Source: an uncultured Bacteroides sp.
GTDB taxonomy: Bacteria; Bacteroidota; Bacteroidia; Bacteroidales; Bacteroidaceae
Assembly (NCBI RefSeq): GCF_958445495.1
Contig: NZ_CAUCSQ010000008.1
Span: forward strand, 61,420-125,419
DNA length: 64,000 nt
Reading direction: 5' to 3'
In this document: in pieces, positions 51,669 to 60,254 of the stretch
Layout of the letters: each line of letters begins with the position of its first letter
How positions within the stretch are numbered: position 1 is the first letter of the stretch
Notes under the pieces: generated by a model
The model's database searches: none
The model's input: the letters and a program-made list of their open reading frames with translations, nothing else
Told to the model about the DNA's origin: nothing
Position numbers and translations under genes: made by a program

Positions 51669-52555
51669 AGCAGAAACCCAATTGATAAAAGAATTCCCAT
51701 AAACAGCATATTGCGCGAGGTCTCGCCCAGTATGCTGTTTAGTTTTTTGCCGCTGCGTATTCTCACCATTTTTCTCCAGGTGAGAACATGAGGAATCAGA
51801 TAAAGTTGGGGGAGGAGCGCGGCATAAACATATCCTTCCGATAAGAAATACAGGCAAAGTAAAGAAGCCGCCACTCCTAACGACAGGTAAAGATAACGTC
51901 CGAACTTCTCTCCGAACCGTACGATGACAGTCTTTTTCCCGCTTCGTGCGTCCGCCTCACGGTCCCGGTAATTATTGACGACCAATAATGTGTCGATAAG
52001 CAATCCGCAGATTAAAGAAGCCGCCGTGACACTGTCCGTCCATGCCAGTGCCTGTACATAATAAGTTCCGCCCACCGGGACAAAACCGAAAAACACAATG
52101 ACTAAGACATCCCCCCAGCCGTTATAAGACAAAGGGTAAGGGCCGGTAGTATAGAGAAAAGCGAATATGACGCAAAGCACCCCTACGATAATCAGTTCCC
52201 ATCCGGCATAGAACAACAGCGTGCAACCGATGAGGCAGGCAAGCGAGACGGTGATGATAATTCCGGTTTTCATTGCCCCCGGAGAAATCCATCCTTGCGC
52301 GCAAGCACGTTTGGGGCCTAGCCGGTCTTCCCGGTCTGTCCCTTTCAGAAAATCGAAAAGGTCATTGATGAAGTTGGCGGCAATCTGCATCAAGCCTGCG
52401 AACAGACAGCAGACCAGTGCGGGAACCCATTCGAAGCACCCGTCCACAGCAGCCAGTGAAGTACCTATTAAAACGGGAGTGACCGCCCCCGTAAGAGTCT
52501 TGGGACGTGCTGCTAATATCCATGCTTCCAGAGAATTACGCTTTACTTCTTCCAT
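51644..52555 (-). CDS. menA: 1,4-dihydroxy-2-naphthoate polyprenyltransferase
   Basis: A 303-residue UbiA-family membrane enzyme attaching the prenyl side chain in menaquinone synthesis. The first Asp-rich motif NFINDLFDFLKGTDREDR (about 62-79) and the second NNYRDREADARSGK (about 193-206) are present, with eight or nine hydrophobic segments. The N-terminal WILAARPKTL is typical of MenA. Menaquinone serves fumarate respiration in Bacteroides. Its promoter faces away from the metallophosphoesterase gene. Confidence 0.91.
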   Translation of the reverse strand: MEEVKRNSLEAWILAARPKTLTGAVTPVLIGTSLAAVDGCFEWVPALVCCLFAGLMQIAANFINDLFDFLKGTDREDRLGPKRACAQGWISPGAMKTGIIITVSLACLIGCTLLFYAGWELIIVGVLCVIFAFLYTTGPYPLSYNGWGDVLVIVFFGFVPVGGTYYVQALAWTDSVTAASLICGLLIDTLLVVNNYRDREADARSGKKTVIVRFGEKFGRYLYLSLGVAASLLCLYFLSEGYVYAALLPQLYLIPHVLTWRKMVRIRSGKKLNSILGETSRNMLFMGILLSIGFLLHFPYIFS

Positions 52556-52586
52556 GATTTAATATATTATAAAGAGTTTTGACGGA

Positions 52587-52614
52587 CAAAGATACATGAT
52601 TTTTCGTATCTTTG
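52587..52614. promoter_or_regulatory. divergent -7 elements of menA and the metallophosphoesterase gene
   Basis: CAAAGATAC (52587-52595, TATCTTTG on the minus strand) and GTATCTTTG (52606-52614) are inverted copies separated by ten bases. Each is a -7 element for the gene on its side (menA starts at 52555, minus; the other gene at 52645, plus). Confidence 0.55.
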
Positions 52615-52644
52615 CGCTCCCGTAATACTTCAAACTAAGAGAAG

Positions 52645-53694
52645 ATGAAGAGAATAATTTATCCGATAATCCTAATGACGCTATTTTCACTTGTTTCTTG
52701 CAAATCCAAAAGAAATCTAGTCGTCACGTTGCCGTCGCCACTCCTGAATACCGATTCGATTTATCCGGATACCGCCCGTGCCTCAGCCGGTTTGTTTGCT
52801 CCGGACTATTCACAGTTGAAAGAGCTGGATACCTCGAAAAAGAAAGAAAAACCGGTAAAAACGCAACTGCCTGCTGCATGCGAGCCTTCCAACCGGGTAC
52901 TTCGCGGGACGAAGATAACATCTTCAATCTCGAAAGTGCCATCTGCCTATACAGGGGTAGACCGCATCGTAGAATATAGTTTTACCCATCGGGATGTTCC
53001 CGAAGCCTTCGAGGGATTCCGCATTGCTTTCATTTCCGATTTGCATTATAAAAGCCTGTTGAAAGAAAAAGGCCTGAACGATTTGGTCCGCCTGCTGATT
53101 GACCGGAAAGCAGACGTATTATTAATGGGCGGCGATTATCAGGAAGGTTGTGAATATGTAGACCCCTTGTTCTCGGCACTTTCCCGTGTAAAAACTCCGA
53201 TGGGCATTTACGGAGTGATGGGAAATAACGATTATGAGCGGTGTCATGATGAAATCGTCCGTACGATGGAACATTACGGAATGCGCGTATTGGAACACGA
53301 AGTAGATACGCTTCGCAAAGACGGGCAGCAGATAATTATCGCCGGAGTACGTAATCCTTTCGATTTGACCCGTAACGGAGTATCCCCCACACTGGCGCTG
53401 TCTGCCGAAGACTTCGTGATTCTGCTGGTACATACCCCGGATTATATAGAAGACGTCTCCGTAGCCAATACAGACCTGGCTTTGGCGGGCCATACCCATG
53501 GGGGACAAGTACGTATTTTCGGCATTACCCCGGTCCGGAACTCCCGTTACGGCAACCGTTTCATAACCGGGCTTTCCTATAACACGGCCAAAATCCCGAT
53601 AATTATAACCAATGGCATCGGTACATCACAACTGCCCGTCCGAATGGGTGCGCCAGCGGAGATAATAATGATTACTCTCCATCGTTTGAAATAG
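52645..53694 (+). CDS. calcineurin-like metallophosphoesterase lipoprotein
   Basis: A 349-residue protein with a lipoprotein signal (lipobox VSC, Cys19), a Ser/Lys/Pro-rich linker (20-100), then a metallophosphoesterase domain (about 120-349). Metal ligands appear in AFISDLHY, LMGGDYQEG, GVMGNNDYERCH, LLVHTPDY and LAGHTHGGQV. This YkuE/YaeI-like group may act on envelope lipids such as lipid A intermediates or diphosphates; the substrate is not determined. Its 3' end overlaps nadD (convergent) by 23 bases. Confidence 0.85.
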   Translation: MKRIIYPIILMTLFSLVSCKSKRNLVVTLPSPLLNTDSIYPDTARASAGLFAPDYSQLKELDTSKKKEKPVKTQLPAACEPSNRVLRGTKITSSISKVPSAYTGVDRIVEYSFTHRDVPEAFEGFRIAFISDLHYKSLLKEKGLNDLVRLLIDRKADVLLMGGDYQEGCEYVDPLFSALSRVKTPMGIYGVMGNNDYERCHDEIVRTMEHYGMRVLEHEVDTLRKDGQQIIIAGVRNPFDLTRNGVSPTLALSAEDFVILLVHTPDYIEDVSVANTDLALAGHTHGGQVRIFGITPVRNSRYGNRFITGLSYNTAKIPIIITNGIGTSQLPVRMGAPAEIIMITLHRLK

Positions 53695-54265
53695 CGTTTA
53701 TGTATTCCCAGACTTTGGGATGCAGGAAATAACGGAGGTCTTTTCCCTTTTCCAGAGCTTTCCTGATGAATGTAGAACTGATATCGAACACCGGAGAGCG
53801 GACAAACCGTACATGTTCCGGCAACAAGCTCTCTTCTTTCGCTCCTATGGGAAATCCGGGACGAGGATAAATAAGAATCCGGTTATCTCTGATAATACAG
53901 TCCGATTTATACCAACGGTCGAAATTCAACCAGTTGTCCGAGCCTATGATAAAATAAAATTCCCGTTCGGGATAAGCCTTACGCAGCTTTTCCAATGTAT
54001 GTACGCTGTATGAAGGCCGGGGAAGATGGAATTCGAAATCCGACGCCCGGAAATGAGGATAATCTTCCGTGGCAAGCTGCACTAACTTCAAGCGTAATTC
54101 CTCATCCCACAATCCGGTACGCACTTTCAGAGGATTCCGGGGGGTCACCATAAACCAAAGCTCGTCCAGCCCTTCATATTCGCAGAGATAATTCGCCAGG
54201 GCCAGATGCCCGATGTGGATGGGGTTGAATGAACCGCTGAAAATACCGGTCTTTAATTTATTCAT
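53672..54265 (-). CDS. nadD: nicotinate-nucleotide adenylyltransferase
   Basis: A 197-residue NAD biosynthesis enzyme. The nucleotidyltransferase motif GSFNPIHIGHL (about 10-20, with HxGH), the mid-motif FIIGSDNWLNFDRWYK (about 103-118) and the C-terminal ISSTFIRKAL (about 170-179, SSTxIR) match NadD. It is last of the minus-strand group yicC-gmk-nadD, 150 bases after gmk. Confidence 0.93.
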   Translation of the reverse strand: MNKLKTGIFSGSFNPIHIGHLALANYLCEYEGLDELWFMVTPRNPLKVRTGLWDEELRLKLVQLATEDYPHFRASDFEFHLPRPSYSVHTLEKLRKAYPEREFYFIIGSDNWLNFDRWYKSDCIIRDNRILIYPRPGFPIGAKEESLLPEHVRFVRSPVFDISSTFIRKALEKGKDLRYFLHPKVWEYINAISNDGE

Positions 54266-54415
54266 CGTAGGATTTCTTATTGATTAGTTTAAATTTAGTA
54301 AGGAGACAACCGGCAATCAGGTACACGGTAAAGCTATCCCTTTATGGATAGAATAAACAAAACCTTTCCCGTTCCCGTTTTCAGGAGAAATGCGACAGGG
54401 AAACCGCACAACCGG

Positions 54416-54982
54416 CTATTTCCCCAGAAACTCCCTGATAACTTCCGATGCTTCCGCCTTAGCCTTTTCCAAATCGTCATTCACGATGATACAGTCGAAT
54501 TGCGGAGCAAATCCCAACTCATATTCCGCTTTGGCGATACGGCTCTCGATTACTTCCGGCGCATCTGTTCCGCGGTTCTCCAACCGGCAGCGCAACTCAT
54601 CCACCGAAGGCGGCTGGATAAATACGGATAAAGCACGGTCGCCGTAGAACTTCTTGATGTTGCATCCGCCCACTACATCCACATCGAATATCACATTCTG
54701 TCCTTTTTCCAGTTGTTTCTCCACTTCCGCTTTCAGTGTCCCGTAATAACGGTCTTTGTACACCTCCTCGTATTCCAGGAACTCATTGTTCTCAATACGC
54801 CGGCGGAACTCCTCCGGAGTGAGAAAGAAATATTCGACTCCGTGTCTTTCCGTTCCGCGTGGCGGACGGCTTGTGGCGGAGACGGAAAATGCCAGATTCA
54901 TGTTCTGCGTCAGCAGGTAATTGATAATAGTTGATTTTCCGGAACCCGAAGGAGCGGAAAAAATGATTAACTTACCACCCAT
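54416..54982 (-). CDS. gmk: guanylate kinase
   Basis: A 188-residue kinase for GMP/dGMP. The P-loop SAPSGSGKST is at about 8-17, the GMP-binding segment TSRPPRGTERHGVEYFFL near 36-53, and NNEFLEYEEVYKDRYYGT near 65-82. ATG 54982 gives MGGKLIIFS as in homologues; a TTG start at 54997 would add five residues. It lies 36 bases downstream of yicC. Confidence 0.95.
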   Translation of the reverse strand: MGGKLIIFSAPSGSGKSTIINYLLTQNMNLAFSVSATSRPPRGTERHGVEYFFLTPEEFRRRIENNEFLEYEEVYKDRYYGTLKAEVEKQLEKGQNVIFDVDVVGGCNIKKFYGDRALSVFIQPPSVDELRCRLENRGTDAPEVIESRIAKAEYELGFAPQFDCIIVNDDLEKAKAEASEVIREFLGK

Positions 54983-55018
54983 TTTATTCGTTGACAATTG
55001 ACGGTTACTATAGAATAC

Positions 55019-55897
55019 TTACATTACATTCAGCACTTGTTCCTTGATTTGTTCCAGTTCATCTTTCATCTGGACAACGATTTTCTGCATTTCGGCATGA
55101 TTGGACTTGCTGCCTAACGTATTGATTTCCCGTCCCATTTCCTGAGCGATGAATCCGAGTTTCTTGCCTTGTCCGCAACCGCCCTCCAAAGTACTGATAA
55201 AATAATTCAGATGATTGCCCAAACGCTGTTTCTCCTCGTTGACGTCCAGCTTTTCGATATAGTAAATCAACTCCTGTTCCAAGCGGTTTTTGTCATAATC
55301 CGTGTTCAGGGTCTTTTCCAGTGCGTCCGTGATGCGTTCTTTCACCTTTTCCACACGTTCTTTTTCGTAGGGCGCAACTTTCTCAAGCAATTGCGCGATA
55401 TTGGCTATCTTCTCGCGAAACTTCTTTTCCAGCGCCGCGCCTTCCTGTCTGCGGAAATCCACCAGATGGTTAATCGCTTCCAATACGGCGGTATGCACCA
55501 CCTCCCATTCTTCCTCCGACAACTCCTGTATTTCCGTTTTTGTCATCACGTCCGGCAGGCGGAGCAATGTCTGGAACCAGTCTGCAGGTACGGGAATGCC
55601 GAGATTTTCCGAAATGGCTTTTATCTGCTTGTAATATCCCTCCACCAATGCCTGGTTGATAGGAGTTGCGTTTTCCGCCCCCTCTTTCTTTTCTATCCAC
55701 AGGCTGAAATCCACCTTGCCGCGTTCCAGGATTTTAGAAATCTCGTTACGGATTTCGATTTCTTTTTCGCGGTAAGCCGGAGCAATGCGGGTGGATAAAT
55801 CCATAGCCTTGCTGTTGAGCGATTTGATTTCTACATTTATTTTTTTATCAGGAAGTTCGGCTGTAGCTTTGCCATATCCTGTCATAGACTGTATCAT
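55019..55897 (-). CDS. yicC: YicC family endoribonuclease
   Basis: A 292-residue protein. The N-terminal MIQSMTGYGKA and the phrase EIKSLNSKAMDLSTRI are diagnostic of YicC, as is the C-terminal GKKLGFIAQEMGREINTLGSKSN (given in outline). E. coli YicC has been described as an RNase acting on small RNAs. It is first of the yicC-gmk-nadD group. A TACTTTTG -7 box (minus strand, 55915-55922) lies just upstream, divergent to tsaB. Confidence 0.9.
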   Translation of the reverse strand: MIQSMTGYGKATAELPDKKINVEIKSLNSKAMDLSTRIAPAYREKEIEIRNEISKILERGKVDFSLWIEKKEGAENATPINQALVEGYYKQIKAISENLGIPVPADWFQTLLRLPDVMTKTEIQELSEEEWEVVHTAVLEAINHLVDFRRQEGAALEKKFREKIANIAQLLEKVAPYEKERVEKVKERITDALEKTLNTDYDKNRLEQELIYYIEKLDVNEEKQRLGNHLNYFISTLEGGCGQGKKLGFIAQEMGREINTLGSKSNHAEMQKIVVQMKDELEQIKEQVLNVM

Positions 55898-55914
55898 AAC
55901 CTTAAAGTTTTGTG

Positions 55915-55962
55915 CAAAAGTACACGAATATTTTAAGAATTGGAAATAATCATGTAAATTTG
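55915..55962. promoter_or_regulatory. divergent -7 elements of yicC and tsaB
   Basis: CAAAAGTA (55915-55922; TACTTTTG on minus) serves yicC, and TAAATTTG (55955-55962) serves tsaB, 25 bases before its ATG at 55987. Neither has a consensus -33. Confidence 0.45.
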
Positions 55963-55986
55963 CGACAATTTAATAAGCTGATTTTT

Positions 55987-56703
55987 ATGTCGTGTGTACT
56001 AAATATTGAAACCTCTACATCTGTTTGCTCGGTAGCGGCTAGTCAGGACGGACAGACCATTTTTGTGAAAGAGGATTTGCAAGGTCCTTCCCATGCCGTA
56101 TCTTTAGGAGTATTTGTAGATGAAGCGTTGTCGTTTGTCGACAGCCATGCCATACCGTTGGATGCCGTTGCGGTCAGTTGCGGTCCGGGTTCCTATACCG
56201 GGCTCAGAATAGGCGTTTCGATGGCTAAAGGCGTTTGTTACGGGCGCAACATCCCCTTAATCGGCATTCCGACGCTTGAAGTCTTGAGCGTTCCCGTGCT
56301 GTTGTATCACGACTTGCCGGAAGAAGCCCTGCTTTGCCCGATGATTGACGCCCGCCGTATGGAAGTATATGCGGCTGTTTACGACCGCGCCCTGAATGTG
56401 CAACGTCCCGTCGCTGCGGATATCGTAGATGAGAATTCCTATCGGGAATATCTGGACCGGGGGCCGGTCTATTTCTTTGGAAACGGAGCCGCCAAATGCC
56501 GTGAGAAGATACTCCATCCCAATGCCCGTTTCATTGACGACATCCATCCGTTGGCAAAGATGATGTTCCCGCTGGCGGAAAAAGCGGTTGCAAGGGAAGA
56601 GTATAAAGACATAGCCTATTTCGAGCCTTTCTATTTGAAAGAATTTGTCGCCTCTATGCCGAAAAAAAACTTATCGGCACACCGGGAAGATGATATCGGT
56701 TAA
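55987..56703 (+). CDS. tsaB: tRNA threonylcarbamoyladenosine biosynthesis protein TsaB
   Basis: A 238-residue ASKHA-fold protein that partners TsaD and TsaE in t6A37 tRNA modification. N-terminal LNIETSTSVCSVAAS, then GPGSYTGLRIGVSMAKG (about 68-84), are the usual TsaB signatures. ATG 55987 is used; an upstream in-frame start at 55912 would read through the promoter region. DUF4290 follows at 67 bases. Confidence 0.9.
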   Translation: MSCVLNIETSTSVCSVAASQDGQTIFVKEDLQGPSHAVSLGVFVDEALSFVDSHAIPLDAVAVSCGPGSYTGLRIGVSMAKGVCYGRNIPLIGIPTLEVLSVPVLLYHDLPEEALLCPMIDARRMEVYAAVYDRALNVQRPVAADIVDENSYREYLDRGPVYFFGNGAAKCREKILHPNARFIDDIHPLAKMMFPLAEKAVAREEYKDIAYFEPFYLKEFVASMPKKNLSAHREDDIG

Positions 56704-56770
56704 ATAGGGAATCAGTAGCCTCGATAAAAATCATGGAATAAAATCAATCAATAAATCATAAATTCAATAA

Positions 56771-57391
56771 ATGCAATACAATACCCAACAAAAGAGAATG
56801 CCGCTTCCCGAATACGGGCGCAGCATCCAGAACATGGTAGATTATGCGTTGACCATCCAAGACCGTGCGGAACGCCAACGTTGTGCCAATACGATTATCA
56901 ACATTATGGGAAACATGTTTCCCCACTTGCGCGATGTGCCCGATTTCAAGCACAAACTTTGGGACCACCTGGCTATCATGTCCGGTTTTGAATTGGATAT
57001 TGACTATCCTTATGAAATCATCCGCAAAGACAATCTGGTGACCCGTCCGGAGCCCATACCCTACAATGTCGCCCGCATGCGCTACCGCCATTACGGACGT
57101 ACGCTGGAAGTCCTCATCAAGAAAGCCATTGAATTCCCGGAAGGAAATGAAAAGCGCAATCTGGTTGCCCTGATTTGCAATCACATGAAGAAAGACTATA
57201 TGGCATGGAATAAGGATACGGTAGACGATAAAAAAATAGCCGAAGACCTTTATGAGCTTTCTGACGGAAAACTCCAGATGACGGATGACATTGTCCGGCT
57301 CATGGCGGAACGCCTCAATCAGAACTATCGTCCGAAGATGAACTATAATAACAACCGTCAGAACAACCAGCGGAGAAATTACCGTAATTAA
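56771..57391 (+). CDS. DUF4290 domain protein
   Basis: A 206-residue soluble protein of DUF4290, a family restricted, as far as I recall, to Bacteroidetes. LPEYGRSIQNMVDYAL (about 12-27) and RNLVALICNHMKKDYMAWNKD (about 136-156, outline) are the conserved parts; the tail after 190 is Asn/Arg-rich (NNNRQNNQRRNYRN) and probably disordered, perhaps RNA-binding. It lies directly upstream of murA (95 bases) on the same strand. Function unknown. Confidence 0.85.
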   Translation: MQYNTQQKRMPLPEYGRSIQNMVDYALTIQDRAERQRCANTIINIMGNMFPHLRDVPDFKHKLWDHLAIMSGFELDIDYPYEIIRKDNLVTRPEPIPYNVARMRYRHYGRTLEVLIKKAIEFPEGNEKRNLVALICNHMKKDYMAWNKDTVDDKKIAEDLYELSDGKLQMTDDIVRLMAERLNQNYRPKMNYNNNRQNNQRRNYRN

Positions 57392-57486
57392 TTATCGGTT
57401 ACCGGTTATGAATTTTGATTTGAATGCAGTTGAATGGCATAACCTTCATTCATGATTCATAGTCCGTAATTCAAAATTCAAAAGAT

Positions 57487-58791
57487 ATGGCTTCATTTGT
57501 AATCGAAGGAGGACACCGGCTTAGCGGAGAGATTTATCCGCAAGGCGCTAAAAACGAGGTTTTGCAGATAATCTGTGCCACGTTGCTGACTGCAGAGGAA
57601 GTGACGGTAGACAACATACCCGACATTCTGGATGTCAACAACCTGATTCAGTTGATGCGGGAGATGGGGGTGACGGTTGCGAAGAAAAGCATTGACACAT
57701 ATACATTCAAGGCAGGACATATCGACCTGGATTACCTGGAAAGCGATGAATTCCTTAAAAAATGCTCCAGCCTCCGCGGTTCCGTGATGCTAATCGGGCC
57801 GATGGTGGCACGTTTCGGAAAAGCCCTGATATCCAAGCCGGGAGGCGACAAAATCGGCCGCCGCCGTTTAGACACCCATTTCCTGGGAATCCAGAATCTG
57901 GGTGCGGACTTCCGTTACGATGAAGAGCGGGAGATATATGAAATAACGGCCGGCAGGCTTCAAGGCAACTATATGCTGCTGGATGAAGCGTCCGTCACCG
58001 GAACGGCGAATATCGTGATGGCCGCCGTGCTTGCCAAAGGCACGACCACCATCTATAATGCCGCTTGCGAGCCTTATTTGCAGCAACTCTGCCACATGCT
58101 TAACCGGATGGGAGCGAAGATTAGCGGCATTGCATCCAATTTGCTGACCATCGAAGGAGTGGAAGAACTTCACGGTACACGCCACACCGTATTGCCGGAC
58201 ATGATTGAAGTCGGCAGCTTTATAGGGATGGCGGCGATGACTAAAAGTGAAATAACCATAAAGAACGTCTCCTACGGAAACCTCGGCATTATCCCTGAAA
58301 GTTTCCGCCGTCTGGGCATAAAACTCGAACAAAGAGGAGACGATATCTATGTCCCGGCACAAGAAATGTACGAGATTGAATCCTTTATCGACGGCTCTAT
58401 CATGACGATAGCCGATGCGCCCTGGCCGGGGCTGACTCCCGACCTGTTGAGCGTGATGCTCGTTGTAGCCACCCAGGCGAAAGGAAGCGTGCTGATTCAT
58501 CAGAAAATGTTCGAAAGCCGCCTGTTCTTCGTAGACAAGCTGATAGATATGGGCGCACAGATCATCCTCTGCGACCCCCACCGTGCCGTAGTCATCGGGC
58601 ATAATCACGGATTTACGTTACGCGGGGCGCGTCTCACCTCGCCGGATATCCGTGCGGGCATCGCCCTTCTGATTGCCGCCATGAGTGCGGAAGGAACCAG
58701 CACGATTAGCAATATCGAGCAGATAGACCGCGGATACCAGAATATTGAAGGACGTTTGAATGCCATTGGAGCCAGAATCACCCGGATATGA
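57487..58791 (+). CDS. murA: UDP-N-acetylglucosamine 1-carboxyvinyltransferase (Cys-to-Asp active site)
   Basis: A 434-residue MurA catalysing the first committed step of peptidoglycan synthesis. The fold signatures KNEVLQIICATLLT (about 22-35) and GDKIGRRRLDTHFLGIQNLG (about 120-139) are clear. In E. coli the loop reads GGCTIGARPVD with catalytic Cys115; here it reads GGDKIGRRRLD, with Asp121 in place of the Cys. The Cys-to-Asp form is known in several bacteria, keeps activity and blocks covalent fosfomycin binding. rimM overlaps the stop by four bases. Confidence 0.94.
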   Translation: MASFVIEGGHRLSGEIYPQGAKNEVLQIICATLLTAEEVTVDNIPDILDVNNLIQLMREMGVTVAKKSIDTYTFKAGHIDLDYLESDEFLKKCSSLRGSVMLIGPMVARFGKALISKPGGDKIGRRRLDTHFLGIQNLGADFRYDEEREIYEITAGRLQGNYMLLDEASVTGTANIVMAAVLAKGTTTIYNAACEPYLQQLCHMLNRMGAKISGIASNLLTIEGVEELHGTRHTVLPDMIEVGSFIGMAAMTKSEITIKNVSYGNLGIIPESFRRLGIKLEQRGDDIYVPAQEMYEIESFIDGSIMTIADAPWPGLTPDLLSVMLVVATQAKGSVLIHQKMFESRLFFVDKLIDMGAQIILCDPHRAVVIGHNHGFTLRGARLTSPDIRAGIALLIAAMSAEGTSTISNIEQIDRGYQNIEGRLNAIGARITRI

Positions 58792-59315
58792 TAAAAAAAG
58801 AAGAAGTATATAAAATAGGATTGTTCAATAAGCCCCACGGCATTCACGGAGAATTGCAGTTCACCTTTACGGACGATATTTTCGACCGGGCGGATTGCGA
58901 CTACCTGGTGTGCCTGCTCGACGGCATATTCGTCCCCTTTTTCATAGAAGAATACCGTTTCCGTTCCGATTCCACCGCTTTGGTGAAGCTTGAAGGAATA
59001 GATACGGCCGAACGTGCGCGGATGTTCACCAATGTAGAAGTCTACTTCCCGGTGAAATATGCGGAAGAAGCAGACGGAGGCGAACTGTCCTGGAACTTCT
59101 TTACCGGCTTCCTGATGGAAGAGATTCATTACGGGATGCTGGGAGAAATAACAGACGTAGACACCACTACGGTGAATACCCTTTTCGTCGTTCAGGGAGA
59201 AGACGGAGAAATACTCGTTCCCGCCCGGGAAGAATTCATACGGGGGATAGACAGGAAACGGAAAGTCATCACAGTGAAGCTTCCCGAAGGATTGTTGAAT
59301 CTGGAAGAAGAGTGA
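58788..59315 (+). CDS. rimM: ribosome maturation factor RimM
   Basis: A 175-residue RimM with the N-terminal RimM domain (about 8-85, GLFNKPHGIHGELQF) and the C-terminal PRC-barrel (about 98-170, ILVPAREEFIRGID). It assists 30S head maturation near S19. Its ATG overlaps the murA stop as ATGA, indicating coupling. The usual rpsP-trmD-rplS neighbours are absent. Confidence 0.93.
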   Translation: MIKKEEVYKIGLFNKPHGIHGELQFTFTDDIFDRADCDYLVCLLDGIFVPFFIEEYRFRSDSTALVKLEGIDTAERARMFTNVEVYFPVKYAEEADGGELSWNFFTGFLMEEIHYGMLGEITDVDTTTVNTLFVVQGEDGEILVPAREEFIRGIDRKRKVITVKLPEGLLNLEEE

Positions 59316-59356
59316 AATATAATAAACAGGAATTTGTAATCAGTAAATAACCTGAG

Positions 59357-60217
59357 ATGCCAAAGAAAAAACGAAGCAGAGCCTTTTGGAAGAACTTCAA
59401 GTTCAAGTATAAAGTAACGATTGTCAACGAAAATACGCTTGAAGAGATTGTAGGGCTTCGTGTGTCTAAGTTGAACGGTCTTTCGGTGCTGCTTTGTGTT
59501 TTGGCGGTTCTTTTCCTGATAGCAGCCTGCATCATCGCTTTCACCCCCCTTCGGAACTACCTTCCGGGATATATGAACAGCGAAGTCCGTACGCAAATTG
59601 TAGACAACGCCCTGCGGGTAGACTCTTTGCAGCAAGTACTCGACAGGCAGAATCTGTACATCATGAATATACAGGATATTTTTAGCGGGAAAGTAGCGAT
59701 AGACAGCGTACAGACACTTGATTCCCTGACCGCAGCCCGTGAAGATACCCTGATGGAACGGACAAAACGCGAAGAAGAATTCCGCCGCCAGTACGAAGAA
59801 AACGAAAAGTACAATCTGACGACCATAACCTCCCGGCCGGAGGTCAACGGGCTGATACTGTACCGTCCTGCACGCGGAATGCTTTCAGAACATTTCAATG
59901 CGGAAGAAAAGCATTACGGGACAGACATCGCGGCCAATCCCAATGAAAGCGTGCTGGCAACGATGGACGGAACCGTCATTTTAAGCACCTATACGGCCGA
60001 GACAGGCTATTTGATAGGAATCCAGCATAACCAAGACCTGGTATCGATTTATAAGCATTGCAGTTCCCTGTTGAAGAAAGAAGGCGACCGTGTGAAAGGA
60101 GGAGAAGCAATCGCTTTAGTCGGAAATAGCGGAACACTCAGTACGGGACCGCATTTGCATTTTGAACTTTGGTACAAAGGCCATCCGGTCAATCCGGAAA
60201 AATACATTGTATTTTGA
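59357..60217 (+). CDS. M23 (LytM-type) peptidase, membrane-anchored
   Basis: A 286-residue envelope protein: basic cytoplasmic start (1-20), one membrane helix (about 43-64), a coiled-coil-like periplasmic region (about 75-150), then the M23 domain (about 175-286). Zinc ligands are complete: HYGTD (HxxxD) and GPHLHFELW (HxH), plus YKHC, so it is predicted to be an active endopeptidase on peptidoglycan cross-bridges, not a degenerate activator. It sits between rimM (41 bases) and dxr (37 bases). Confidence 0.88.
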   Translation: MPKKKRSRAFWKNFKFKYKVTIVNENTLEEIVGLRVSKLNGLSVLLCVLAVLFLIAACIIAFTPLRNYLPGYMNSEVRTQIVDNALRVDSLQQVLDRQNLYIMNIQDIFSGKVAIDSVQTLDSLTAAREDTLMERTKREEEFRRQYEENEKYNLTTITSRPEVNGLILYRPARGMLSEHFNAEEKHYGTDIAANPNESVLATMDGTVILSTYTAETGYLIGIQHNQDLVSIYKHCSSLLKKEGDRVKGGEAIALVGNSGTLSTGPHLHFELWYKGHPVNPEKYIVF

Positions 60218-60254
60218 ATGAACGGCAAGCAGGAAAGAGAGGATATAAATAAAA

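Noticed and set aside
54983..54997. Longer guanylate kinase start at a TTG codon
   Set aside because: ATG 54982 gives the standard N terminus; the extra residues are not needed.
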